64,000 nucleotides of DNA from Thalassomonas viridans (lineage in GTDB: Bacteria; Pseudomonadota; Gammaproteobacteria; Enterobacterales; Alteromonadaceae). This document shows positions 56,413 through 64,000 of this stretch, piece after piece; the stretch's first letter is position 1, and each line of letters starts with the position of its first letter. The notes below the pieces were generated by a model that was not told where the DNA came from, did not search any database, and was given only the letters and a program-made list of their open reading frames with translations. The position numbers and the translations under genes were made by a program. Location of the stretch: contig NZ_CP059733.1 of NCBI RefSeq assembly GCF_000948985.2, positions 186,001-250,000 on the forward strand. Direction: 5' to 3'.

Positions 56413-57711
56413 TTAAGCTTTGTTTGCCATCAGCCGGGTTAATGTCTGAACACTGGCGCTGCTCGCCCCCTGGTTCTGCTGGACGATGTGATAGGCGTTG
56501 TCACCTAAGGCTTTCGCCTGCTCCGGCGAGTCAAGCAGGACCTGCACCTGGTTTGCCAGTTGTGTACTGGTATCTTTTTCGGCCGATAATTGTATGACCG
56601 CCTGTTCGCGGGTGAATTGCTGGTGGATTTCGGCAAAATTCCCCATATCATGGCCGACAATCACAGGTTTTTTAAATAAAGCCGGCTCCAGCGGGTTGTG
56701 GCCGCCGATATGACTGAAAGTACCGCCGATAGTCACTATGTCCGACAGGGCGTAAGCCGCCATCAGCTCCCCCAGGGTATCCAGCAGCCACACCTGATCC
56801 CCGCTATCTAATATCTGAGCAGCAGAGCGTTTTTTTACCGACAGGCCGGCATCCAGGCATAAGCGGTGGACTTTTTCAAAGCGCTCCGGATGGCGGGGCA
56901 CCAGCACCAGCAGCAACTCCGGGGTGTTAACGCAGAGTTTTTGGTACGTCTGTAAAATAAGCTGCTCGTCTCCTTCATGGGTACTGGCGGCGATCCACAC
57001 GGGCTTCCTGCCGGCCATCAGCCGGGACAGCTCCGCCTGTTTGCTGCTGATCTCCGGTGTGACTGAGATATCATATTTTAAATTGCCGGATACGGTACAG
57101 GTTTTTGGATCGGCCCCCAGGCGCAGGAAATTGTCCCTGTGCTGCCCGCTCTGGGGCAGGATAGCGGCAAAACATTGCAGCGCCGGGGTGATCAGCCAGC
57201 TTAGCTTGCGGTAACTTTTCATGGAGTTTTCCGACAAACGGCCGTTAATAAGGAGTAAGGGGATATTTTTACCGGCGCTTTGGCTGAGCAAACCGGGCCA
57301 TAATTCGGTTTCCATAAAAACCATGGCTTTGGGAGCAAGTTTACGGAGAAACAAAGTGGTGCACGGCCAGATGTCCAGAGGCAGATAACAATGCTGTACC
57401 CGGTCTTTGAACAGCTTTTTTACCTGTTCCGAGCCTGTGGGGGTAAAGGTAGTCAAGGTGACCGGCGTATTCGGGTATGTTGTCAGCACCTGTTCAACAA
57501 AGGCTTTTAAGGCCATGACTTCGCCGACACTGGCGGCATGGATCAGGATACCACCGGGTTTTACCTGCGCGGGTACCAGGCCCAGCCTTTCGCTTAAACG
57601 TTGCCGGTATGCCTTATGCTTGGTTGAACGAATAAGCAGCACTATAATGAGAACAGGCAGGTTTATTAATAAAAATAAGCGGTAAAGTAATAATGCCAGG
57701 TGATATTTCAA
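56413..57711 (-). CDS. waaA: Kdo transferase
   Basis: A 432-residue GT30 enzyme (E. coli 425) that joins Kdo to lipid IVA at the inner membrane. One N-terminal membrane anchor (about 8-28) precedes GILIHAASVGEVMALKAFVE with the catalytic Glu, METELWPGLLSQ, NGRLSENSMKSYRKL, KYDISVTPE and the nucleotide-sugar motif SHIGGHNPLEPALFKKPVIV. The start is TTG at 57711 with AAGG about 7 bases upstream. Combined with kdkA, the enzyme is predicted to be monofunctional. Confidence 0.95.
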   Translation of the reverse strand: MKYHLALLLYRLFLLINLPVLIIVLLIRSTKHKAYRQRLSERLGLVPAQVKPGGILIHAASVGEVMALKAFVEQVLTTYPNTPVTLTTFTPTGSEQVKKLFKDRVQHCYLPLDIWPCTTLFLRKLAPKAMVFMETELWPGLLSQSAGKNIPLLLINGRLSENSMKSYRKLSWLITPALQCFAAILPQSGQHRDNFLRLGADPKTCTVSGNLKYDISVTPEISSKQAELSRLMAGRKPVWIAASTHEGDEQLILQTYQKLCVNTPELLLVLVPRHPERFEKVHRLCLDAGLSVKKRSAAQILDSGDQVWLLDTLGELMAAYALSDIVTIGGTFSHIGGHNPLEPALFKKPVIVGHDMGNFAEIHQQFTREQAVIQLSAEKDTSTQLANQVQVLLDSPEQAKALGDNAYHIVQQNQGASSASVQTLTRLMANKA

Positions 57712-57831
57712 GGTGTAGCCTTATTAATTGAAGATGGCCGGATTATCGCCGAGTTTTAGCAATATCCAAAGTAAAAAGATGTTGTTAAGCTGCTTTACGG
57801 ACATTAGCAAAGACATAAGAGGGGATTTTAT

Positions 57832-58689
57832 ATGGTAACGGGTAAGTCGATGTTGTTTTTATCCGGCACTGGGGTGAATGAAATGCCGGGTGTTTTCCGC
57901 ACTTTATTCCTGCTTGTGTTTCTGTCTGTGTTGTTAAACTCTCCACTTGCCCAGGGGGAAGGCCAGGCTCTGCCGGGTCAGGTTGAACCGGGAGCTGTGA
58001 CCGACAAAGCCGGACAAGCCGTCAGTATCCTGAGTCCGGACAAGTTTGTTATTCACGGCAATTATTTCTCCGGCGAAGCAACGGCTGCCGGTGTGCTGAT
58101 TTTGCACGACTGTCACCGGGACAGCAGCAGTTATCTGGAATTGGGGCGAACCCTGGCGGCAAACGGTTTACATGCCCTGGCCATTGATTTGCGCGGTTTC
58201 GGCCGCAGTATTTCCGAGAGTTATTCCGAGAAAAAAATTAAAATGCGCGCCGGGGATATTACCAGCTACCAGGGGCAGATCACCGCTTTAAGGGCATACT
58301 GGCATGATGATGTCGTGGCGGCATATCTGTACTTACGGAAAAAAATTGCGCGCAGCCAGGGAGTTTCTGTGGTGGCCAGTGGCTGCTCTTCGGTGCAGGC
58401 GGTGAGCCTGGCGGATAAAATGCACATTAATGCCATGGTGCTGATCACCCCGGTTATGGATTATGCCGATAAAGAGCGTTACAAGGAGCTGATGGATATT
58501 CCCAGCTATTTCATTAATTCCGCCCAGCACCTGGACAGCTTCCAAACCGCCAAAGAGCTGTTTGAATGGAATGGCTCACGTAAATCCAAGACCCAGATCT
58601 TTAAAGGTAACCGGGTCGAGCAGGCGCTTCTAAATGCCAACCATTACCTGGTGGAAGACATTACCTTGTGGCTGAAAATGAACCAGTGA
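57832..58689 (+). CDS. Secreted alpha/beta hydrolase, function unknown
   Basis: A 285-residue protein with a hydrophobic signal-like stretch at about 18-42 (ending SPLAQG), preceded by 17 residues from the ATG at 57832, which has AGGGG about 8 bases upstream. The rest looks like an alpha/beta hydrolase: GVLILHDCHRDSSSYLELG, LHALAIDLRGFGRS, a nucleophile elbow ASGCSSVQA, and a late His in NANHYLVED. The elbow lacks the usual GxSxG; Cys in SGCSS could be the nucleophile, as in dienelactone hydrolases. Substrate unknown. Divergent from waaA. Confidence 0.75.
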   Translation: MVTGKSMLFLSGTGVNEMPGVFRTLFLLVFLSVLLNSPLAQGEGQALPGQVEPGAVTDKAGQAVSILSPDKFVIHGNYFSGEATAAGVLILHDCHRDSSSYLELGRTLAANGLHALAIDLRGFGRSISESYSEKKIKMRAGDITSYQGQITALRAYWHDDVVAAYLYLRKKIARSQGVSVVASGCSSVQAVSLADKMHINAMVLITPVMDYADKERYKELMDIPSYFINSAQHLDSFQTAKELFEWNGSRKSKTQIFKGNRVEQALLNANHYLVEDITLWLKMNQ

Positions 58690-58950
58690 CCTGTGCCGGT
58701 TATTCCTGAAAATATTACTGCTTTGTTGTCCGGGATGGATATTTTCATGCCGGGTTTTTAAAAATATTCCCCCGTAACACAGATCGGACTATACCTGAGC
58801 AAAAATTGTCGTACAATACGGGCAATTTATTAGTCCGATACCGTTTGTTTAGTATCTCTTTTTTTCATGTGCTTAGTGTGGTTAAACATGCTGGCTGCTG
58901 AGTCTTGCTAACAGGCGGTGAATAACCATTAGTTAACTGCCGAGGCGTTT

Positions 58951-60144
58951 ATGTCATCGAATTTTTATAGTCACCTGCAAACAGAATTGCAGCAAGTCAA
59001 AGAAGACGGTTTATACAAGGATGAGCGGGTGATCACCAGTGCTCAGCAAGCGCAAATTGCCGTGAGTTCAGGGGAAAAGGTTATTAATTTCTGTGCCAAC
59101 AACTATTTGGGCCTGGCCAATCACCCGGATCTGATCGCTGCCGCCAAGCAGGGACTGGACGAGCACGGTTTTGGTATGGCTTCGGTACGTTTTATCTGCG
59201 GCACCCAGGACATTCATAAAACCCTGGAGCAGAAACTCAGCGACTTCCTGGGCATGGAAGACACTATCCTGTATTCATCCTGTTTCGATGCCAATGCCGG
59301 TTTATTTGAAACCCTGCTGGGGCCGGAAGACGCCATTATCAGCGATGCCTTGAACCATGCCTCCATCATCGACGGCGTACGTTTATGTAAAGCGAAACGC
59401 TTCCGTTATGCCAATAACGATATGGCCGAGCTGGAAAAATGCCTGCAGCAGGCGGATGAAGCCGGCGCCCGCTTTAAACTGATCGCCACCGACGGCGTGT
59501 TCTCCATGGACGGCGTAATTGCCAACTTAAAAGGCATCTGTGATCTGGCGGACAAATATAATGCCCTGGTGATGGTGGACGACTCCCATGCGGTCGGTTT
59601 TGTCGGCGAGCAGGGACGCGGCAGCCATGAGCACTGCGAAGTGATGGGTAGGGTGGATATTATTACCGGTACCTTAGGTAAGGCCATGGGCGGCGCCTCC
59701 GGCGGTTATACCTCCGGGAAAAAAGAAGTGATCGACTGGTTGCGCCAGCGTTCGCGTCCGTATTTGTTCTCTAACTCATTGGCGCCGGCAATCGTTAATG
59801 CGTCCATTAAAACCCTGGAATTACTGGCCGGCGGCGATGACTTAAGGCAGCAGCTGAAAACCAATGCTACTTACTTCCGCGAGCAGATGGAAGCGGCAGG
59901 CTTTACCTGTGCCGGTGCCGACCATGCCATTATTCCCGTGATGTTGGGTGATGCCAAGATTGCCGCCGAAATGGCGAACCGTTTGTTAAGCGAAGGCATT
60001 TATGTGATAGGTTTCTCTTTCCCTGTGGTACCTAAAGGTCAGGCAAGGATCCGTACCCAGATTTCAGCCGCCCACAGCAAAGCGCAGCTGGATCAGGCCA
60101 TAGAAGCCTTTACCCGTATCGGTAAAGAAATGGGCCTTATCTGA
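58951..60144 (+). CDS. kbl: 2-amino-3-ketobutyrate coenzyme A ligase
   Basis: A 397-residue PLP enzyme (E. coli 398) that splits 2-amino-3-ketobutyrate with CoA into glycine and acetyl-CoA. It has [51 protein letters not shown] and [18 protein letters not shown] with PLP Lys244. First gene of kbl-tdh, the threonine degradation pair; a hairpin separates the two. The 261 bases upstream hold its promoter region, with no clear motif. Confidence 0.97.
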   Translation: MSSNFYSHLQTELQQVKEDGLYKDERVITSAQQAQIAVSSGEKVINFCANNYLGLANHPDLIAAAKQGLDEHGFGMASVRFICGTQDIHKTLEQKLSDFLGMEDTILYSSCFDANAGLFETLLGPEDAIISDALNHASIIDGVRLCKAKRFRYANNDMAELEKCLQQADEAGARFKLIATDGVFSMDGVIANLKGICDLADKYNALVMVDDSHAVGFVGEQGRGSHEHCEVMGRVDIITGTLGKAMGGASGGYTSGKKEVIDWLRQRSRPYLFSNSLAPAIVNASIKTLELLAGGDDLRQQLKTNATYFREQMEAAGFTCAGADHAIIPVMLGDAKIAAEMANRLLSEGIYVIGFSFPVVPKGQARIRTQISAAHSKAQLDQAIEAFTRIGKEMGLI

Positions 60145-60228
60145 GGCCTGGAGCCATAGTAAAAAATATAAGTGTGAGCAGGACTGCACAGGGCAGTTCC
60201 CAAGGAATATACTCACCAGTTGAGCGGT

Positions 60229-60263
60229 AGCCTGAATTCGGGAGTTGAATTCAGGCTATTATT
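60229..60263 (+). terminator. Hairpin between kbl and tdh
   Basis: AGCCTGAATTC pairs perfectly with GAATTCAGGCT around a 7-base loop, followed by ATTATTTTAA. It may lower tdh transcription relative to kbl, or stabilise the kbl message end. Confidence 0.65.
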
Positions 60264-60303
60264 TTAAGGTCGATAATTACGGGCCTTATAACAGGTAAAA
60301 CAA

Positions 60304-61335
60304 ATGAAATCACTGGCAAAACTCAAAGCAGAACCCGGGATCTGGATGACGAAAAGCGTCAAACCTAAACTGGGGCACAATGACCTGCTGATAAAAATTA
60401 AGAAAACCGCCATCTGCGGCACGGATATCCATATTTACAACTGGGACGAGTGGTCGCAAAAAACCATCCCTGTGCCTATGGTAGTAGGCCATGAATATGC
60501 CGGCGAAGTGGTCGGTATCGGGCTGGAAGTAAAAGGTTTTAATATTGGTGACCGGGTGTCCGGCGAAGGACATATTACCTGTGGCCACTGCCGCAACTGT
60601 CGCGGCGGCCGCACCCATTTATGCCGCAACACCATAGGGGTCGGGGTGGACAGGCCGGGGGCGTTTGCCGAATACCTGGTGATCCCCGCTTATAATGCCT
60701 TTAAACTGCCGGACGAGATTTCCGACGATCTGGCGGCGATTTTTGATCCCTTCGGCAATGCCGTACATACCGCTTTGTCTTTTGACCTGGTGGGTGAAGA
60801 CGTTCTGATCACCGGCGCCGGCCCTATCGGCATTATGGCGGCAGCGGTGGCCAAACACGTGGGTGCGCGCCATGTGGTGATCACGGATGTTAATGAGTAC
60901 CGGCTGGAGCTGGCGCTGAAAATGGGGGCAACCCGGGCGGTTAATGTTGCCGAACAGGACTTAAGCCAGGTGATGTCTGAACTGGGTATGACGGAAGGAT
61001 TTGATGTCGGTATGGAAATGTCCGGCGTGCCGGCGGCCTTCACCGATATGCTGGAAAACATGAATAACGGCGGCAAAATTGCCATGCTGGGGATTCCCGG
61101 GCAGGACATGGCCATCGACTGGAGCAAGGTTATTTTTAAGGGCCTGACCATTAAAGGCATCTATGGCCGGGAAATGTTTGAAACCTGGTATAAGATGGCC
61201 AGTTTGGTGCAGTCCGGATTGGATTTATCGCCGATTATTACCCATCATTTTAATATTGATGACTTCCAGAAAGGTTTTGACGTGATGCGTTCGGGCCAGT
61301 CGGGTAAAGTTATCCTTAACTGGGAGGATGAGTAA
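60304..61335 (+). CDS. tdh: L-threonine 3-dehydrogenase
   Basis: A 343-residue zinc alcohol dehydrogenase-type enzyme (E. coli 341) that oxidises threonine to 2-amino-3-ketobutyrate with NAD+. Catalytic zinc Cys38 in [25 protein letters not shown], the structural zinc set [18 protein letters not shown], and the Rossmann [13 protein letters not shown] are all present. Works with kbl. Its TAA directly abuts the glpE ATG. Confidence 0.97.
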   Translation: MKSLAKLKAEPGIWMTKSVKPKLGHNDLLIKIKKTAICGTDIHIYNWDEWSQKTIPVPMVVGHEYAGEVVGIGLEVKGFNIGDRVSGEGHITCGHCRNCRGGRTHLCRNTIGVGVDRPGAFAEYLVIPAYNAFKLPDEISDDLAAIFDPFGNAVHTALSFDLVGEDVLITGAGPIGIMAAAVAKHVGARHVVITDVNEYRLELALKMGATRAVNVAEQDLSQVMSELGMTEGFDVGMEMSGVPAAFTDMLENMNNGGKIAMLGIPGQDMAIDWSKVIFKGLTIKGIYGREMFETWYKMASLVQSGLDLSPIITHHFNIDDFQKGFDVMRSGQSGKVILNWEDE

Positions 61336-61671
61336 ATGTCGCAGGATGACACCCGGTTTAAGCACTTTAAAACCAGAGAATTGCATGAGGTTCTTGGCGG
61401 CGGTGAATATACCGTAGTCGATATCCGGGATCCGGCGTCTTTTCAGGCGGGGCATATTCCCAACGCCGTGCACCTGAGCAATGAATCCCTGGCGGATTTT
61501 CTGCGCAGCGCCGATCCGGATGCCCCTGTGGTGGTGTACTGCTACCACGGCATTTCCAGCCAGCAGGCGGCGCAATACCTGATCAGCCAGGACTTTACCG
61601 ACGTCTATTCGTTGGACGGCGGTTTTACCGAATGGCAGCAGGTTTATCCCGATGATGTGGAACACTCATGA
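61336..61671 (+). CDS. glpE: Thiosulfate sulfurtransferase GlpE
   Basis: A 111-residue single-domain rhodanese (E. coli 108). [20 protein letters not shown] and the active-site loop [14 protein letters not shown] with Cys69 are typical; the 5-residue loop after Cys marks a sulfur- (not phosphate-) transfer enzyme. It starts right after the tdh stop and overlaps glpG by 4 bases, forming tdh-glpE-glpG. E. coli keeps glpE next to glpG too, but with glpR rather than tdh. Confidence 0.94.
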   Translation: MSQDDTRFKHFKTRELHEVLGGGEYTVVDIRDPASFQAGHIPNAVHLSNESLADFLRSADPDAPVVVYCYHGISSQQAAQYLISQDFTDVYSLDGGFTEWQQVYPDDVEHS

Positions 61672-62528
61672 CTGAGCAGCCGCTGCAGGCCCTGGTGCAT
61701 ATCAACCAGCAGGCTATCGCCTTGTTATTCGTCAATTACCTTACTAGCTTGGGGATAAGGGCCGAGGCGATCAGCGAGCAGGATGTGTATGTGGTGTATT
61801 GTCCGCCGGATAAAATTCCTCAGGCGAAGGAGGAATTTGAACAGTTCAGCCGCCAGCCTTATCATCCCAAATACCAGCAGGCGGCCTGGCAGCACGGCAA
61901 TGCCGGACAGGTGGCGGTCGAGGGACCTTCACTGCTCGGCAGTTTTAAAGAGCACTTTCTTGCCCATGCCGGCGTGGTAACTTTAACCGTGTTTATCCTG
62001 TGCTGGCTGGTGTTTCTTGCCAGCCTGTTCGGCGGCGCCCGTACCATTTTCAGTTACCTGCAGTTTTATCCGCAGCTGTCCTGGCAGGCTTTCATCGACC
62101 AGCCGTTGCGGCTGCTGGGACCGGCGTTTTTTCATTTTTCCTGGCTGCATATCGTTTTTAATACCATGTGGTGGTGGCAGCTGGGGGGCAGCGTGGAAAA
62201 GCTCCTGGGTAAAGGGGTGTTAGTGCACCTGTTGCTCTTGTCCGCCATAGCTTCCAATGTCGGCCAATACCTGGTTTCCGGGGCCAATTTCGGCGGTTTG
62301 TCCGGTGTGGTCTACGCCCTGGTGGGTTTTGTCTGGTGGATGGGCTGGCTGGCGCCGGAAAAAGGCCTGTATCTGTCCAAGCCTTTGGTGGGCTTTTTAT
62401 TGTTCTGGCTGCTTCTGGGATATACCGATGTTCTGCCTATCAATATGGCCAATACCGCACACTTGCTCGGACTGATCAGCGGCTGTTTGCTGGCTGTGGC
62501 CCAGGTGGCGAGGAAAAACCGTACCTGA
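61668..62528 (+). CDS. glpG: Rhomboid intramembrane serine protease GlpG
   Basis: A 286-residue inner-membrane protease (E. coli 276). A soluble N-terminal domain (1-90) precedes six membrane helices. HIVFN at 161-165 (HxxxN in helix 2), [11 protein letters not shown] with catalytic Ser212, and [10 protein letters not shown] with catalytic His265 complete the rhomboid dyad. It cuts transmembrane substrates. Start ATG overlaps the glpE stop (ATGA). A strong terminator follows. Confidence 0.96.
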   Translation: MTEQPLQALVHINQQAIALLFVNYLTSLGIRAEAISEQDVYVVYCPPDKIPQAKEEFEQFSRQPYHPKYQQAAWQHGNAGQVAVEGPSLLGSFKEHFLAHAGVVTLTVFILCWLVFLASLFGGARTIFSYLQFYPQLSWQAFIDQPLRLLGPAFFHFSWLHIVFNTMWWWQLGGSVEKLLGKGVLVHLLLLSAIASNVGQYLVSGANFGGLSGVVYALVGFVWWMGWLAPEKGLYLSKPLVGFLLFWLLLGYTDVLPINMANTAHLLGLISGCLLAVAQVARKNRT

Positions 62529-62559
62529 GTTTTGTTTATCAGGGCGGATCACAGGATAC

Positions 62560-62590
62560 AAAAAAGCAGGCCATCAGCGCCTGCTTTTTT
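62560..62590 (+). terminator. Terminator of tdh-glpE-glpG
   Basis: AAAAAAGCAGG pairs with CCTGCTTTTTT around a 9-base loop; the T run is at the 3' side. Confidence 0.93.
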
Positions 62591-62798
62591 GTACATGGAA
62601 GTACTTATCCTGCGGTCACACGGAGGTGATGGAGCAGGGTTTGTATATGGAAGTACTTATCCTGCGGTATCACGGAGGTGATGGAGCAGGGTTTGTACAT
62701 GGAAGTACTTATCCTGCGGTCACTCGGAGGTGATGGAGCAGGGTTTGTACACGGAGGTACTTATCCTGCGGTCACATGGAGGTGATGGAGCAAGGTTT
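62591..62798. repeat. Tandem array C: four 52-bp units
   Basis: Units start at 62591, 62643, 62695 and 62747 with exact 52-base period and few differences. Each starts GTACATGGAAGTACTTATCC (unit 4 GTACACGGAGG) and includes GGAGGTGATGGAGCA. The array lies between the glpG terminator and the stop of the FliL-like gene. There are no variable spacers. It shares the word GTACTTA with array A at 18461. Confidence 0.92.
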
Positions 62799-62809
62799 AC
62801 TGACAGGTT

Positions 62810-63202
62810 TTAATTATCCAGCCACTGGGTAAAGAGTAATTTCTTCACTAACGGCTTGCCGGTTTCCTGGGTCAGCAGGTTCTGGACCTTAAGTTCGCAC
62901 AGGCGCTGGATTTCCGAGCGGCCGCGGATGGACTTTATTTTTTCTTCCGGCTGCTGGCCGATAATGGTAATGATGGCGTCGCGCAGCAGCGGCGAATGGT
63001 GTTCCACCACTTCAAAATTGTTGGGGCCTTCGATCATAAGTTCCACCGTCAGGCGCACATAACCCATTTTTTTCTTTACCGCGACATAATTAGTAACAAT
63101 GGCAGGTTCAAAACCATAATAAACGTAATCGGCTGCTTTGGTTGTCGGTATGGCTAACAGACAGACAAAAAACAATAGAGATTTTTTCATAATGGTCAAC
63201 AT
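62810..63202 (-). CDS. FliL-like periplasmic/membrane-associated protein, orphan
   Basis: A 130-residue protein with a signal or anchor segment (MKKSLLFFVCLLAIPTTKAA, with an in-frame ATG 4 codons upstream also possible). The rest resembles the FliL domain: MGYVRLTVELMIEG, HHSPLLRDAIITIIGQQPEE, and LCELKVQNLLTQETGKPLVK. FliL associates with the flagellar motor, but no flagellar gene is nearby, so this is a stand-alone paralogue, as found next to ubiC in some relatives. Its 3' end meets repeat array C. Confidence 0.8.
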   Translation of the reverse strand: MLTIMKKSLLFFVCLLAIPTTKAADYVYYGFEPAIVTNYVAVKKKMGYVRLTVELMIEGPNNFEVVEHHSPLLRDAIITIIGQQPEEKIKSIRGRSEIQRLCELKVQNLLTQETGKPLVKKLLFTQWLDN

Positions 63203-63439
63203 GTTGTGTTTCTTGGTAATGGCAAAGTCCTTGGTGTTATAATAACCTGATTTTCACCTGAATAGTCTAACATTTTTATAAAAATCTGCTTTTTATTGCC
63301 CTCCCAATTGTCAAGCCAATCAGCCGGCAACTCAGGAATACCGCTCAGGTAGCAAATTTGCCCCGGCCTGAGGGATTCATTATGGGAAAGGCAAAAACCC
63401 TGATATCATGTGCGCGTTTAAAGTTAACTGTCTACGAAT

Positions 63440-64000
63440 ATGAGTGAACAACATCTTTTATTTCCGGTAACCCTGGACGTCAGCTGGCAAAAGCCGGCGG
63501 CCTGTCCTTTACCCGCCGGTTTGCGTGACTGGTTGCTTGCTCCCGGCTCCCTGACCGCCAGATTAAAGCAGCTGTGCTCACATTTTCGCGTGCAAGTGCT
63601 GGGACAGCAGATTGTGCCTTGCAGCCAGGCGGAAGCCCATGGCGATATCAGACCCGGCGATCAGGTGCTGGTACGGGAAGTAATACTCTATTGCGATGAG
63701 GTTGCCCAGGTGTTTGCCCGGAGCTTATTGCCTTTGACCAGTCTGACCGGCAGCGAGCGTCAGCTGGCCCACCTGGGAGAGCAACCCTTGGGGCAAGTTA
63801 TCTTCAACAGCCCGGATTTGCAGCGTAAGGATATCGAAGTTGCCCGTTTGGGGCGGCAAAGCCCGGTGGCGGAGCTGGCCCGGAGCATGGCGCTTGAAGA
63901 CTTCAGCCAGTTGTGGGGGCGGCGCTCGTTATTTTACCTGCAGCAAAAACCTATTATGGTGGCGGAAGTCTTTTTACCCGGCGCTTTTGCCTACCAGGAA
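63440..64000 (+). CDS. ubiC: Chorismate--pyruvate lyase (partial, 3' end missing)
   Basis: An open frame of 187 codons reaches the window end without a stop. It begins MSEQHLLFPVTLDVSWQ and has the UbiC motifs VREVILYCDEVAQVFARSLL, LGEQPLGQVIF and the C-terminal WGRRSLFYLQQKPIMVAEVF, ending LPGAFAYQE. UbiC cleaves chorismate to 4-hydroxybenzoate, the first committed step of ubiquinone synthesis. ubiA usually follows; it would lie beyond the window. It is divergent from the FliL-like gene across a 237-base gap. Confidence 0.94.
   Translation, partial: MSEQHLLFPVTLDVSWQKPAACPLPAGLRDWLLAPGSLTARLKQLCSHFRVQVLGQQIVPCSQAEAHGDIRPGDQVLVREVILYCDEVAQVFARSLLPLTSLTGSERQLAHLGEQPLGQVIFNSPDLQRKDIEVARLGRQSPVAELARSMALEDFSQLWGRRSLFYLQQKPIMVAEVFLPGAFAYQE

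Overview
The window is chromosomal DNA of about 50% G+C from a marine gammaproteobacterium. Housekeeping gene order (gmk-rpoZ-spoT-trmH-recG, ubiE-ubiJ-ubiB, coaBC/slmA/radC, rpmBG-mutM-coaD, glpEG, kbl-tdh) and protein similarity point to the Alteromonadales, most likely Colwelliaceae of the Thalassomonas/Thalassotalea type. That placement is inference from recognised proteins; no 16S gene is present.

Layout. 0-3.7 kb: ilvE (3' end), ilvD and ilvA, branched-chain amino acid synthesis. 3.8-7.6 kb: a 60-residue double-glycine-leader peptide gene facing a C39-peptidase ABC exporter and its HlyD-type adaptor. 7.9-14.2 kb: exported M18 aminopeptidase, LysE-type exporter, membrane-anchored XRE regulator, ubiK, rep, rimJ. 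14.2-15.2 kb: a structured leader, a Cys/Ser/Thr-rich 73-residue peptide gene and a translationally coupled 104-residue partner. 15.2-18.4 kb: ubiB, ubiJ, ubiE. 18.4-18.9 kb: two tandem-repeat arrays. 18.9-27.2 kb: three paralogous secreted S8 proteases, each preceded by the same 66-bp element. 27.4-34 kb: gmk, rpoZ (frame-disrupted), spoT, ridA, trmH, recG. 34.2-36 kb: lipoprotein alkaline phosphatase. 36-38.4 kb: a decayed mobile region with an IS982-type transposase remnant, hipBA and a tyrosine-recombinase remnant. 38.7-45.3 kb: a helical unknown, an aromatic/aspartate aminotransferase, a DUF445 protein, greB, tex and a probable Fur-controlled small RNA. 45.2-51.1 kb: pepD, slmA, coaBC, radC, a PilZ protein and an orphan ParA/ribbon-helix-helix pair. 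51.4-58.7 kb: rpmB, rpmG, mutM, coaD, a TetR regulator and lipid A-core genes (kdkA, a heptosyltransferase-like gene, waaA), plus a secreted alpha/beta hydrolase. 58.9-64 kb: kbl-tdh, glpE-glpG, a 52-bp repeat array, a FliL-like orphan and ubiC (5' part).

How the genes fit together. Five ubiquinone genes (ubiC, ubiE, ubiJ, ubiB, ubiK) lie at three sites. The secreted proteases and the exported aminopeptidase suit a heterotroph that degrades extracellular protein. The two small-peptide loci and the C39 exporter suggest peptide secretion. SpoT sits beside an rpoZ that no longer reads through, which matters because the omega subunit forms part of one ppGpp site on RNA polymerase.

The strongest leads are the 66-bp element with exact geometry upstream of all three proteases, the broken rpoZ, the Fur-box small RNA at 44.9-45.1 kb, and the two peptide loci.
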